The position numbers were made by a program, and so were the translations under genes. Shown in pieces: positions 9,378 through 18,167 of a stretch of 64,000 bases of DNA (position 1 is its first letter; every line of letters starts with the position of its first letter). Source of the stretch: an uncultured Bacilli bacterium (GTDB taxonomy: Bacteria > Bacillota_I > Bacilli_A > RF39 > UBA660); the NCBI GenBank assembly GCA_934183165.1, contig CAKPRZ010000006.1:1-64000 (forward strand), written 5' to 3'. The notes under the pieces were generated by a model, which saw only the letters and a list, made by a program, of their open reading frames with translations, made no database searches and was not told the DNA's origin.

Positions 9378-10799
9378 ATGAAAAACGTTTTACTATTCCC
9401 TATAAATATTTTTATTTATGCAGGAAAGGGAGTTAAATATACATTCCGCTTTTTACTTGGAAAAAACAAAAAATCAAAATTAGAAGGAGAAAATCTTTCT
9501 AAAGAATTAGAAAAAGTAAAACAAGAAAGTACTGATTTTAAAAGACAGCAAGTAAATGTGTCTTTAGAAAAAAAAGAAGATAAACCTAAAAAGTTAACCC
9601 AATTTACTTACGTTGCTAAAACATCAAATGGTGGAAAAGTAAAAGGATGTTTTGATGCCGAAACAAAAGATGATGTTAGAATATTCTTAGTAAATGGAGG
9701 ATATGAAGTAGTAAGTATTGAACCTGTAAAATTTAATCTAAATATTACTATTGGTTCTGATAAGATAGGCAATAATGATTTATCATTTATGTTAACCCAA
9801 CTTTCTACTTATGTTAAAGCGGGAATACCACTTATTGATTCTATTAGAATTCTATCAAAACAAGCAACTAAGGCTTCTCACAGAAGAGTACTTGATAAGG
9901 TTGTTTATCAACTGGTTATGGGAGAGAAATTTTCTACTGCGTTAGAAAAACAGGGTAACACATTCCCTAAATTACTTATTAATATGATTAAAACATCAGA
10001 AATGACTGGTGATCTGTCTGGAACTCTTGATGAAATGGCAGATTATTATACCGAAATAGAAAAATCAAGAAAGCAAATGTTATCAGCTCTTATTTATCCA
10101 ACTGTAATATTGGTACTTGCGATTGCTGCTTTAGTCTTTGTTATGGTAACAGTAGTACCACAGTTTGTTACAATGTTTGAAAGCAATGGAGCATCATTAC
10201 CAGCAATTACTAAATTTATTATTAATTTTAGTAAATTTTTAACAGGAAACTGGTATAAGATTGCTCTTGTATTAGCAGCATTATTAATTGTTTATCATTT
10301 ATTATTTAAACATATCAAAGCATTTAGAAAGTTTATGCAAACAATATTTATGCATTTACCAGTTATTGGTAAGGTTATCATTTATAATGAAGTTACTAAT
10401 TTGACAAGAACTTTCGCATCACTATTAAATCATAATGTCTTTATAACTGACAGTATGGAGATATTATCAAATTTATCTGACAATGAAATATATAAAGAAA
10501 TAATTAATAGAACTTTGATAGGTCTTAGTAAAGGTAATAAAATAAGTGAAACATTTAAAGGGGAATGGGCTTTTCCTGTTATTGCTTATGAAATGTTAGT
10601 TACTGGAGAAAATACAGGACAACTTGCACTTATGATGGAGAAAGTAGCTGATCATTATCAGAATTTACATAAGAATGCTGTTACAACTATTAAGAGTTTA
10701 GTTGAACCAGTAATTATTTGTTTGTTAGCTGTTGGCGTAGGTTTTATTGTTCTTTCAATAGTAATGCCAATGTTTGATTTATATGAGAGTATATCGTAG
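9378..10799 (+). CDS. GspF/PilC-family inner-membrane platform protein
   Basis: This is the polytopic platform protein of type IV pilus, competence or type II secretion machines, which couples an assembly ATPase to pilin polymerisation. An unusual ~70-residue basic, coiled N-terminus (KSKLEGENLSKELEKVKQES) precedes the family's start (FTYVAKTSNGGKVKG). Two GspF repeats follow, each starting with a helical bundle (LSFMLTQLSTYVKAGIPLID; LTRTFASLLNHNVFITDSME). Membrane segments are near residues 236-265, 293-312 and 435-460. Length 473 is somewhat above the usual ~400. The next gene is a prepilin peptidase, eight bases away. No assembly ATPase or pilin gene is in the window. Confidence 0.9.
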   Translation: MKNVLLFPINIFIYAGKGVKYTFRFLLGKNKKSKLEGENLSKELEKVKQESTDFKRQQVNVSLEKKEDKPKKLTQFTYVAKTSNGGKVKGCFDAETKDDVRIFLVNGGYEVVSIEPVKFNLNITIGSDKIGNNDLSFMLTQLSTYVKAGIPLIDSIRILSKQATKASHRRVLDKVVYQLVMGEKFSTALEKQGNTFPKLLINMIKTSEMTGDLSGTLDEMADYYTEIEKSRKQMLSALIYPTVILVLAIAALVFVMVTVVPQFVTMFESNGASLPAITKFIINFSKFLTGNWYKIALVLAALLIVYHLLFKHIKAFRKFMQTIFMHLPVIGKVIIYNEVTNLTRTFASLLNHNVFITDSMEILSNLSDNEIYKEIINRTLIGLSKGNKISETFKGEWAFPVIAYEMLVTGENTGQLALMMEKVADHYQNLHKNAVTTIKSLVEPVIICLLAVGVGFIVLSIVMPMFDLYESIS

Positions 10800-10807
10800 G
10801 TGAGATC

Positions 10808-11536
10808 ATGAATTTTATTATGCTAACTTGGTTCTTTATTTTAGGAATGGTCTTTGGTTCCTTTTTTGGAGTAGTGGGTTCTAGATTACCTGAAGGAGGG
10901 TCAATTGTAAAACCAAGAAGTCATTGTCCATATTGTAAACACGTTTTAAAATGGTATGAATTAATACCAGTTTTTTCCTATATAATTCAAAAAGGAAAAT
11001 GTAAAAATTGTAAAAAGAATATATCTATATTTTATCCGTTAATAGAAATTATTACAGGTTTATTATTTAGTATCAGTTACTTCTATTTTGGATTTACAAA
11101 AGAACTTTTAATGGCACTTTTAATTGCATCATTTTTAGTAATTGTTATAGTTAGTGACATAAATTATTTGATTATCCCTGATGAGGTTACTATTTTCTTT
11201 TCTATTGTTATGATTATTACTAAACTAATTTGTTATGGTGTTAAAAATACTATTTATTCTATTATGTCAGGTGTTTTGATGTTTTGTTTAATGTATTGTA
11301 TAATGATATTAGCAAGTAAAATATTAAAAAAAGAGGCTTTAGGTGGTGCCGATATTAAACTTATGTTTTTTACAGGACTTGTATTAAATCCAACCCTTGC
11401 TATTCTTGATATATTTGTATCAAGCCTTTTGGCTTTACCTATTTCAATAATATTTTTAATAAAAGATAGAAACAATGTAATACCATATGGACCATTCATT
11501 TTAATAGGAGTATTCTTAATATATTTCTTTAGTTAG
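10808..11536 (+). CDS. Prepilin peptidase (A24 family, PilD/ComC type)
   Basis: This membrane aspartic protease removes the leader of type IV prepilins and usually N-methylates the new end. The N-terminal domain carries two zinc-type Cys pairs (CPYCKHVLKW and CKNCKKN). The protease core has VSDINYLIIPDEV with the first catalytic Asp and GGADIKLMF, a variant of the GxGD motif, with the second. About seven or eight hydrophobic helices are visible in 242 residues. It lies between the platform protein and a pseudoprotease in a tight operon. Confidence 0.93.
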   Translation: MNFIMLTWFFILGMVFGSFFGVVGSRLPEGGSIVKPRSHCPYCKHVLKWYELIPVFSYIIQKGKCKNCKKNISIFYPLIEIITGLLFSISYFYFGFTKELLMALLIASFLVIVIVSDINYLIIPDEVTIFFSIVMIITKLICYGVKNTIYSIMSGVLMFCLMYCIMILASKILKKEALGGADIKLMFFTGLVLNPTLAILDIFVSSLLALPISIIFLIKDRNNVIPYGPFILIGVFLIYFFS

Positions 11537-11546
11537 GAGGATTATT

Positions 11547-13382
11547 ATGATTTTAGAAGTTAGTGATTCACAAGTATTAATAAGCTTATTTGGAAGCTTT
11601 TTAAACATTATTCATATTGCGGCCCCTATATTACTAATCATTTTTGTAACAATAGATTTAATTAAAGCTGTTGCTTCACAAGACAATGAACAAATTAGTA
11701 GAACTGTACATAGTATTAAAAACAGGATAATTGCCTGTCTTGCCATTTTCTTCTTACCAACAATTGTAGAAATAATGTTTTCTAAAGTTTTTATAAGTCT
11801 TAATGTAGATGAAAGTGAATATAACAAAATTTTATCTACATATCATTCGGTAATTAATTCTAAGGATATTAAAGTAGAAGATGATAGTAAATCAACAGAA
11901 ATTAAAGGCAACTTAATGTATTCAATTGCTGATAATAATAAGGATGTTGATAAACAAACAAAAAATGAAAAGGACTTTTCGAGTCTATCTAAGAATATGA
12001 CAGAGTATTTGTTTAAAAATGACTCGTTTAAAATTTTATTAGAGCCAGTAGTTGATGATGAATTTTCTATTAACTACAAAGATAATAAATATACACTAAG
12101 CTCTAAATTAAATATAAACTATGACAGTTTAACTTTAAATGAAACAATTGATGATGGAAATTACATCGTTAGTAACGTAACTTTAAATAACGCTAGTGTT
12201 AATAACTCTAAAGAAAAGGCAACAATTTTATTAAGTTATTATTATAAAAAAGATACAGAAAAAGATAATTATAAGTTATACAAAATAAATTTAGAAGAAC
12301 AAAAAAAAGTTGAAGAATATATAGAAACAGTAAAAAGTAAAGAAGCAGCAAAAGATATTATATCTAGCGAAAAATATATTTCTAACGATACTACTTATGA
12401 TTATAGTAAACTTGATAAAATTACAGATTCAAAGCTAAAGGAAATAATAAATAAAAATAGAAATAATATGGTATTATTATCAACTAAATCATCTTCTGCA
12501 ACAATAAATAGAGCAACAGGGTTCTTAATAAGAAATGGTGTTATTGCTACCTCATGGAGCTATTTTGGAGCATCATTAATGAATGGTCAAACAATAATTG
12601 TTAGTGATGTTAATAGAAAAACATATAAAATAAATGGTGTAGTTGCTATTGACACAGCAAGGGATATTGTTGTGTTAAAACTAGATAAAGAAATGAATGG
12701 AAAAGTCACTTTTGATGTTAGTAATAATTTATCAAAAAATGATCCAGTAGTTGCTATAACAAGTAAAACAGGAATTGGCTTTACAACAGTAACAGGTATT
12801 GTTTCATCTAATAGTGATAGTCTTATTAATGTTTTACCATTATCTAAAAATGATTGGGGATCACCTGTATTTAATAGTAATGGTAACGTAGTAGGAATTA
12901 ATACTGCTAAAATACTAGATAAAGAATTTTCAACAGCATCCAAAATAGAAAATTTAAAGACATTACAAGACCAGTTATTAACGACAAAATTTAATGATAT
13001 TAAAACTACATCGCTAGAGGCTTTAAAGACACAATATTTCTATAAAGATAAAAATAAAGAACAGATAAGTAAAAATATTCCAGATAAAATTTGGAAAAAA
13101 TATAAAAAGATAGGTAATATTGAAAATAATATAATATTAGATTTAGTTAAAGCTGATTATTATGATAAAGCAGTTAGTCTAAGATATCAAAATACTACTT
13201 ATGGAACAATAGATAATATGGAATATGCTAGTGATTTTATGAATGATTTAAAAAATAGTGGATATAGAGAGGTAACTTCTTCAGAAACTAAAAAATTCTA
13301 TAAAAAAGGATCTAAAAAAGTTATTATAATTAGCGAATTTGATTATTTAATTATTGTTTTAGTAAAAGGAGGTATCCTATGA
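11547..13382 (+). CDS. Membrane-anchored trypsin/HtrA-like pseudoprotease
   Basis: Two hydrophobic helices (about residues 12-40 and 58-82) form an N-terminal membrane module somewhat like TrbC/VirB2 pilin-type proteins. A ~200-residue low-complexity Asp/Lys/Ser region follows, then a trypsin-fold domain from about 310 to 475. The fold is clear: GFLIRNGVIATSW, DIVVLKL and WGSPVFNSNGNVVGINTA. The catalytic Asp373 is present. The position normally His (TNxHVV) is Trp337/Ser338, and the nucleophile of GxSGSPV is Trp437 (DWGSPV). It should therefore be catalytically dead, perhaps a peptide-binding or structural part of the pilus-type system. It overlaps the next gene by four bases. Confidence 0.75.
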   Translation: MILEVSDSQVLISLFGSFLNIIHIAAPILLIIFVTIDLIKAVASQDNEQISRTVHSIKNRIIACLAIFFLPTIVEIMFSKVFISLNVDESEYNKILSTYHSVINSKDIKVEDDSKSTEIKGNLMYSIADNNKDVDKQTKNEKDFSSLSKNMTEYLFKNDSFKILLEPVVDDEFSINYKDNKYTLSSKLNINYDSLTLNETIDDGNYIVSNVTLNNASVNNSKEKATILLSYYYKKDTEKDNYKLYKINLEEQKKVEEYIETVKSKEAAKDIISSEKYISNDTTYDYSKLDKITDSKLKEIINKNRNNMVLLSTKSSSATINRATGFLIRNGVIATSWSYFGASLMNGQTIIVSDVNRKTYKINGVVAIDTARDIVVLKLDKEMNGKVTFDVSNNLSKNDPVVAITSKTGIGFTTVTGIVSSNSDSLINVLPLSKNDWGSPVFNSNGNVVGINTAKILDKEFSTASKIENLKTLQDQLLTTKFNDIKTTSLEALKTQYFYKDKNKEQISKNIPDKIWKKYKKIGNIENNIILDLVKADYYDKAVSLRYQNTTYGTIDNMEYASDFMNDLKNSGYREVTSSETKKFYKKGSKKVIIISEFDYLIIVLVKGGIL

Positions 13383-13969
13383 ACTACGTTTTAAAAAAAG
13401 ACCATAAACTAAAACAGGGTGCTAAACTAAAACGCCAAGAAAAATTAGAGAAAAAAAGAAAAATGTTAAAGAGAATATCTATTACATTTATGATTGCATT
13501 TTTGGTAGTTTTAATTTGGATAATCTTTTTCGAAAATAGAAGTTATAATCATACATTTGAAAATGATTCTTTGTCATTTGATTATGACAGCACATGGAAA
13601 GTTAGTAAAAATGAAACAAATTCCATTTCATTAACACATAAAACAGATAGTATTATTGATATAAATATTTCAACATTAAATAGTAATTATACAAATAGTA
13701 GTATTGAACAAGTAGTAGATGAAGTTAAATATGATATTAAAAATCAAAAATCAGATTATAAATTACTAAAAGAAGAAAAACAAAATATAACCCAAAACAA
13801 TTATGAAGGTTATAAAATGTTATATGAAAATAAAGATAATCAATCACTTATTATAGCTTTAAAAAAAGGCACTACGTTAATTGTAATTAATTATATATCA
13901 AAAGATAAATACTTTGATATTGTCCTAGATAGTTATCAAGGAATATTAAGCAGTTTAACAATAAAATAA
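13379..13969 (+). CDS. Single-pass membrane protein with PsbP-like extracytoplasmic domain
   Basis: A very basic N-terminus (LKRQEKLEKKRKMLKR) precedes one membrane helix at about residues 37-55, so the remaining ~140 residues lie outside. That part has the pattern of PsbP/Mog1-fold stress proteins: FENDSLSFDYDSTWKVSK at the start, a central YEGYKMLYE strand, and a final helix before SSLTI. Function is unknown. The start ATGA overlaps the preceding stop, so expression is coupled to the pseudoprotease. Confidence 0.6.
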   Translation: MNYVLKKDHKLKQGAKLKRQEKLEKKRKMLKRISITFMIAFLVVLIWIIFFENRSYNHTFENDSLSFDYDSTWKVSKNETNSISLTHKTDSIIDINISTLNSNYTNSSIEQVVDEVKYDIKNQKSDYKLLKEEKQNITQNNYEGYKMLYENKDNQSLIIALKKGTTLIVINYISKDKYFDIVLDSYQGILSSLTIK

Positions 13970-13998
13970 AAAAAGAATAAATAATATAGGAGGTTAAG

Positions 13999-15690
13999 AT
14001 GAATAATGAAGATCAAAATAATTTGAAAAAACAATCTAATTATCAAACACCATCAAAACTTCCTAATGATATGTTAGAACTTGTAAGTGGTCATAAGAAT
14101 ATTAATACCAATACTGTTAGTGATAAAAAGGATGTACCAAGAGGAACATTTATAAATGTTCCAGTAGAACCACTAAATGTTAATAATAAAATAAATAATG
14201 GTGTAAATTCAACTACAAATAATAATGTTAATATTAGTTATAATTCTAATAAATCAAATAATATATTTATTAATGAAATGACACCTAAAAAGAGAAATGT
14301 AAACACTTTAAATAATTTAAACAATAATAACACAAATAACAATACTTCTGTTAAAACTCCAAATCTAAGTCTTACTATAGATCCATTTGGAACAGGAAAT
14401 ACTACAAAAAAAATAAACAATAAATTTAAAGAAAATAATTCTAATACACCATCAGGTATGTTTATAAATTCTGGCTTGATTAATAATAATGAAAATAATA
14501 ATATACCAAATCAAAAAGTTGAAAAAAATATATCTAAAGCAAACAGTGCTCAAGAATTAAAAGAAGCTACAAAAGGGTTGGAACCAATAAAAAATGATGA
14601 ACCAACTTTTAAGAAGATGAACATTGAAGATTTAATGAGAAATGTATCAATTCCAAAGTTAGAATTAGAAGTTAAAACTAAAAAAGAAAATAAATGGTTT
14701 TTATATTTAGCTGTTGGAAGCGGATTTCTTTTTGCAGTAGTATTAATGATTGCTATTTTTGAAAGTGGAATAAGCATAAGTTTTGGTGGAAAAAGTGCTA
14801 ACTATGAAAACAAGAAAGCCAATGCAGTTGATGGTGGAACAGTTGTTGTAACAGATAATATGTATACAGGAGTAACTGTTAAGAGTGAAGATGATGCTAG
14901 AAAATTAATTGTAAAAGATTCTGATAATCAAAAAGCAAAATGTAGTGATACAAGAGTAAAAGAAGTAGAATCAAGAATTGAACAAAACTATAAGATAACT
15001 GCTGTAAATCTTTGCGAAATGGATTATAATTTAGCTCTTGAGATAGAAAAAACTATAAAAAGGGTTTATAAAGAATTTCCCGGATTAGAGGGATATATTA
15101 CAAATTTAACTTTGAATAATATGAAAGCTGAATCTACTATTGCTTCATTTTCATCAGCTAAAGTATTTGCAAAATCAGGTACTTTTACTACTTATCCTCA
15201 TGTTTATAAGATGTCAATATTTTTAAACTCTTCATATTTTTTAAATATACCTACTTTTGATGCTGAACTAGAAAATATGGTAAGTAGTGAATATTTTCCA
15301 CCTAACGCTAATAAAGCTTCAGTTTTTTCTCATGAATTAGGACATTATATTTCTTTTATAGCACATTTAAACTATACAAAAGAAATAAATAAATTATTAC
15401 TTCTTAATATGGATAATAGAAAAGCCTATAAGAATATTATTACGCTTTATAATGATGGAGATTTTTCAATGAAAATGATTCAAGAAGCTTTTGAAAATTA
15501 TAAAAAGAAAAATCCTAATGGATACAGTGATGTTTACTCTTTTAGATCAAGTATATCAGGATATGCTTCAACTGATGTTTATGATGAGACTATAGCCGAA
15601 GCTTTCCATGATTGTTATTTGAATGGTAATAATGCTAAAGAAGCAAGTCAAGAAATATTAAAAGTATTAAAAAAATATTTTACAAAATAA
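13999..15690 (+). CDS. Asn-rich membrane protein with HExxH zinc-metallopeptidase-like domain
   Basis: Residues 1 to about 215 are cytosolic by topology and extremely Asn-rich. They contain two short repeated motifs (RGTFINVPV and SGMFINSGL). One membrane helix lies at about 233-255. The outer domain has SHELGHYISF, giving His445, Glu446 and His449, and a downstream DETIAEAFHDCY whose Glu534 fits a third gluzincin zinc ligand. The protein is probably an active surface peptidase, but its substrate is unknown. It is the last gene of the operon that began at 9378, and a terminator follows. Confidence 0.65.
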   Translation: MNNEDQNNLKKQSNYQTPSKLPNDMLELVSGHKNINTNTVSDKKDVPRGTFINVPVEPLNVNNKINNGVNSTTNNNVNISYNSNKSNNIFINEMTPKKRNVNTLNNLNNNNTNNNTSVKTPNLSLTIDPFGTGNTTKKINNKFKENNSNTPSGMFINSGLINNNENNNIPNQKVEKNISKANSAQELKEATKGLEPIKNDEPTFKKMNIEDLMRNVSIPKLELEVKTKKENKWFLYLAVGSGFLFAVVLMIAIFESGISISFGGKSANYENKKANAVDGGTVVVTDNMYTGVTVKSEDDARKLIVKDSDNQKAKCSDTRVKEVESRIEQNYKITAVNLCEMDYNLALEIEKTIKRVYKEFPGLEGYITNLTLNNMKAESTIASFSSAKVFAKSGTFTTYPHVYKMSIFLNSSYFLNIPTFDAELENMVSSEYFPPNANKASVFSHELGHYISFIAHLNYTKEINKLLLLNMDNRKAYKNIITLYNDGDFSMKMIQEAFENYKKKNPNGYSDVYSFRSSISGYASTDVYDETIAEAFHDCYLNGNNAKEASQEILKVLKKYFTK

Positions 15691-15711
15691 AAGTACATTG
15701 TACTTTTTTTA
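15691..15711 (+). terminator. Intrinsic terminator of the pilus-type operon
   Basis: AAGTAC, loop ATT, then GTACTT followed by a run of seven T. It lies immediately after the stop at 15690. Confidence 0.8.
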
Positions 15712-15794
15712 TATATAAGGAAAATTTTTTGTTTCTTTGTTTTGTCTAAAATTGTATAAAAATCATATTTTATGAGATAAATAAGTCTTGTTAT

Positions 15795-15802
15795 GATATA
15801 AT
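15795..15802 (+). promoter_or_regulatory. Extended -10 promoter (TATGATATAAT) before the hydrolase-murF-ddl operon
   Basis: TATAAT at 15797-15802 carries the TGn extension. The leader is about ten bases, and GGGTGATGAT serves as the ribosome site. Confidence 0.6.
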
Positions 15803-15817
15803 TAAATGGGTGATGAT

Positions 15818-16543
15818 ATGGAATTAGTTATAGATAATAATAAAATTAATTACATACAATATGGTAGTGGCAAAGAAAATATTGTCTTACTCCATGGTTG
15901 GGGACAAAATATAGAAATGATGATGCCACTTGGCGATAGATTACAAAAAAAATATAAAATAACTATTCTTGATTTTCCTGGATTTGGTAAAAGTAGTGAA
16001 CCAACAGAAGTATTAAGTATATATGGATATTGTGATATTTTGGAAAAATTATTAGAACATCTAAAAATAAAGAATCCTATAGTAATGGGTCACTCGTTTG
16101 GTGGAAGAGTAGCAATTGTCTATGCTTCTAGAAATAAAACAGAAAAATTAGTATTGTTTGGTAGTCCATGTGTAAGACTTGAACAAAAGGTATCGCTAAA
16201 GGTAAAACTTCTTAAATCGTTGAAAAAAATACCATTCCTACGTAAATTTGAAGATTTTGCTAAAAGGCACATGGGTTCTAGAGATTATAGAAATGCAAGT
16301 GGGGTAATGAGAAATATATTAGTTAAAGTGGTTAATGAAGATTTAAGTGACTGTGCAAAAAAAATAAAAGCACCAACACTACTTATTTGGGGAGATAATG
16401 ATACAGAAGCTACTTTAGAAGAAGCAAAAATGCTTGAAAAAATAATTCCTGATGCTGGGCTTATCGTATTTCCTGGATGTACACATTATGCATACCTTGA
16501 AAATCTTGGACAAGTAATTAGAATCTTGAATGAATTTTTATAA
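15818..16543 (+). CDS. Alpha/beta-fold hydrolase
   Basis: A 241-residue serine hydrolase of the alpha/beta fold. The oxyanion segment LLHGWGQN is at residues 24-31, the nucleophile elbow GHSFGG has Ser93, the acid is Asp193 or Asp195 (WGDNDTE), and the base is His223 (CTHYAYLEN). It lacks a signal peptide, so it is cytosolic; substrate unknown. The ATG at 15818 follows GGGTGATG, while the in-frame ATG at 15806 lies within the -10/leader and has no ribosome site. It is directly followed by the membrane MurF-like gene, suggesting co-transcription with wall synthesis. Confidence 0.85.
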   Translation: MELVIDNNKINYIQYGSGKENIVLLHGWGQNIEMMMPLGDRLQKKYKITILDFPGFGKSSEPTEVLSIYGYCDILEKLLEHLKIKNPIVMGHSFGGRVAIVYASRNKTEKLVLFGSPCVRLEQKVSLKVKLLKSLKKIPFLRKFEDFAKRHMGSRDYRNASGVMRNILVKVVNEDLSDCAKKIKAPTLLIWGDNDTEATLEEAKMLEKIIPDAGLIVFPGCTHYAYLENLGQVIRILNEFL

Positions 16544-16559
16544 TAAGGGAGGACATGAT

Positions 16560-18158
16560 ATGATTTTATACTTTTTTGCCTTTTTATTTATAATTATTTA
16601 TGTTATTAGAGTTGAAAAAAGATCTCTTCATATGCTTCAGCAAAATCTATATAATGAAAATAATAGATATATAAAATGGGTAAATAAAAATATAAGTATA
16701 ACAATATTGAATTTTGGTTTTAGTGCTATTATTCTTATTATCTTTTCATTAATACTTAGAGATAATAACATAAATAATTTAATCTTACTAATAACTATGA
16801 TAATTTATTTTGTTAGCTTTTTTAAAGAAGGAAAAATATCTTCTAATAACCAAAATAAAAAACCTTTAGTTATAACAGCTAGGATTAAAAGACTAATTTG
16901 TACGTTGATTATAATTTATTTATTACCAATTGTATTTAGTTTTATTTATCAGGATAAAACATTGGTGTTTTTATTAATTGAAGTAATACTAGCAACATTT
17001 AGCTTTTATACTTCATATTTAGCAGTAATAATTAATTATCCTATCGAAAAACTAGTATACAAGCATTATTTCAATATGGCTAAGAAAAAATTAAGTGAGA
17101 TGAAATCTTTAAAAGTAATAGGGATTACGGGAAGTTATGGTAAAACAAGTAGTAAAAATATTTTAAATGATATTCTAAATATTAAATTTAATACTTTGGC
17201 TACACCTAAAAGCTTGAATACATATAATGGATTAATGATGACTATTAATAATAAACTAGATAAATTTGATGATATTTTTATTGCTGAAATGGGTGCTTAT
17301 GTTAGAGGCGAGATAAATGGACTATGTGATTTAGTAAATCCTAAATATGGAATTATAACTAGTATTGGTACAGCTCATTTAGAAACATTTGGAAGTGAAG
17401 AAAATATAGTGAAGGGTAAAATGGAACTTATTGAACATTTACCTAGTGATGGTGTAGGCGTTTTGAATGCTGATGATCCTAAACAAGTTAACTATAAAAT
17501 AAAAAATAACTGTAAAATAATTTGGGTAGGTATCGATAGTGATTCTGCTGATATTAAAGCTAGTAATATTAAAGTAAAAGAAACAGTTACAACATTTGAT
17601 GTTAAATTTTATAATGATGATAAAACTTATTCATTTGAAACTAAATTATTAGGAAGACATAATATTTATAACATTTTATCAGCATTAGCACTTGGATATT
17701 TATTTTCTATTCCAATAAAAGATTTACAAACAGCTGTGAAAAGAGTAAAACCAGTAGAACATAGATTAGAAATCAAAAAATTAGGCAACTTCTATCAAAT
17801 AGATGATGCATATAATTCTAATCCGGTTGGTGCTAAAGGGGCACTTGATGTTTTAAGTGGAATTGATGGTTATAAAATAGTAGTAACACCGGGAATGGTT
17901 GAATTAGGAAAAAAAGAAGATGAATTAAATAAAATATTTGGTACCCAGATAGCTGATGTTGCAGATTTAGTCATCTTAGTAGGTAAGAAAAAAACAAAGC
18001 CTATTTACGAAGGACTTTTAGAAAAAAAATATCCTGAAGATAAAATCATTATATTAAATGATGTTAGGGATAGTTATAAATTAATTAATAGTTTAAATGA
18101 AAAGAAGAAAGTGTATGCATTGTATGAAAATGATTTACCTGATACATACAATGAATAA
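16560..18158 (+). CDS. murF: Membrane-anchored MurF-like Mur ligase
   Basis: The Mur ligase fold begins near residue 180 with VIGITGSYGKTSSKN (P-loop). It continues with EMGAYVRGEI, IGTAHLETFGS (MurF-type ATP/metal segment), LLGRHNIYNILSA and DDAYNSNPVG, the last a typical MurF motif. MurF joins D-Ala-D-Ala to the UDP-MurNAc-tripeptide. Unlike standard MurF, about five membrane helices occupy the first ~165 residues. This form is seen in some Bacilli and Mollicutes-related lineages and would hold the reaction at the membrane. The ATG at 16560 is preceded by GGGAGG; the upstream in-frame ATG at 16530 lies in the previous gene. ddl follows nine bases on, supplying its dipeptide substrate. Confidence 0.85.
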   Translation: MILYFFAFLFIIIYVIRVEKRSLHMLQQNLYNENNRYIKWVNKNISITILNFGFSAIILIIFSLILRDNNINNLILLITMIIYFVSFFKEGKISSNNQNKKPLVITARIKRLICTLIIIYLLPIVFSFIYQDKTLVFLLIEVILATFSFYTSYLAVIINYPIEKLVYKHYFNMAKKKLSEMKSLKVIGITGSYGKTSSKNILNDILNIKFNTLATPKSLNTYNGLMMTINNKLDKFDDIFIAEMGAYVRGEINGLCDLVNPKYGIITSIGTAHLETFGSEENIVKGKMELIEHLPSDGVGVLNADDPKQVNYKIKNNCKIIWVGIDSDSADIKASNIKVKETVTTFDVKFYNDDKTYSFETKLLGRHNIYNILSALALGYLFSIPIKDLQTAVKRVKPVEHRLEIKKLGNFYQIDDAYNSNPVGAKGALDVLSGIDGYKIVVTPGMVELGKKEDELNKIFGTQIADVADLVILVGKKKTKPIYEGLLEKKYPEDKIIILNDVRDSYKLINSLNEKKKVYALYENDLPDTYNE

Positions 18159-18167
18159 GGAGGATTT

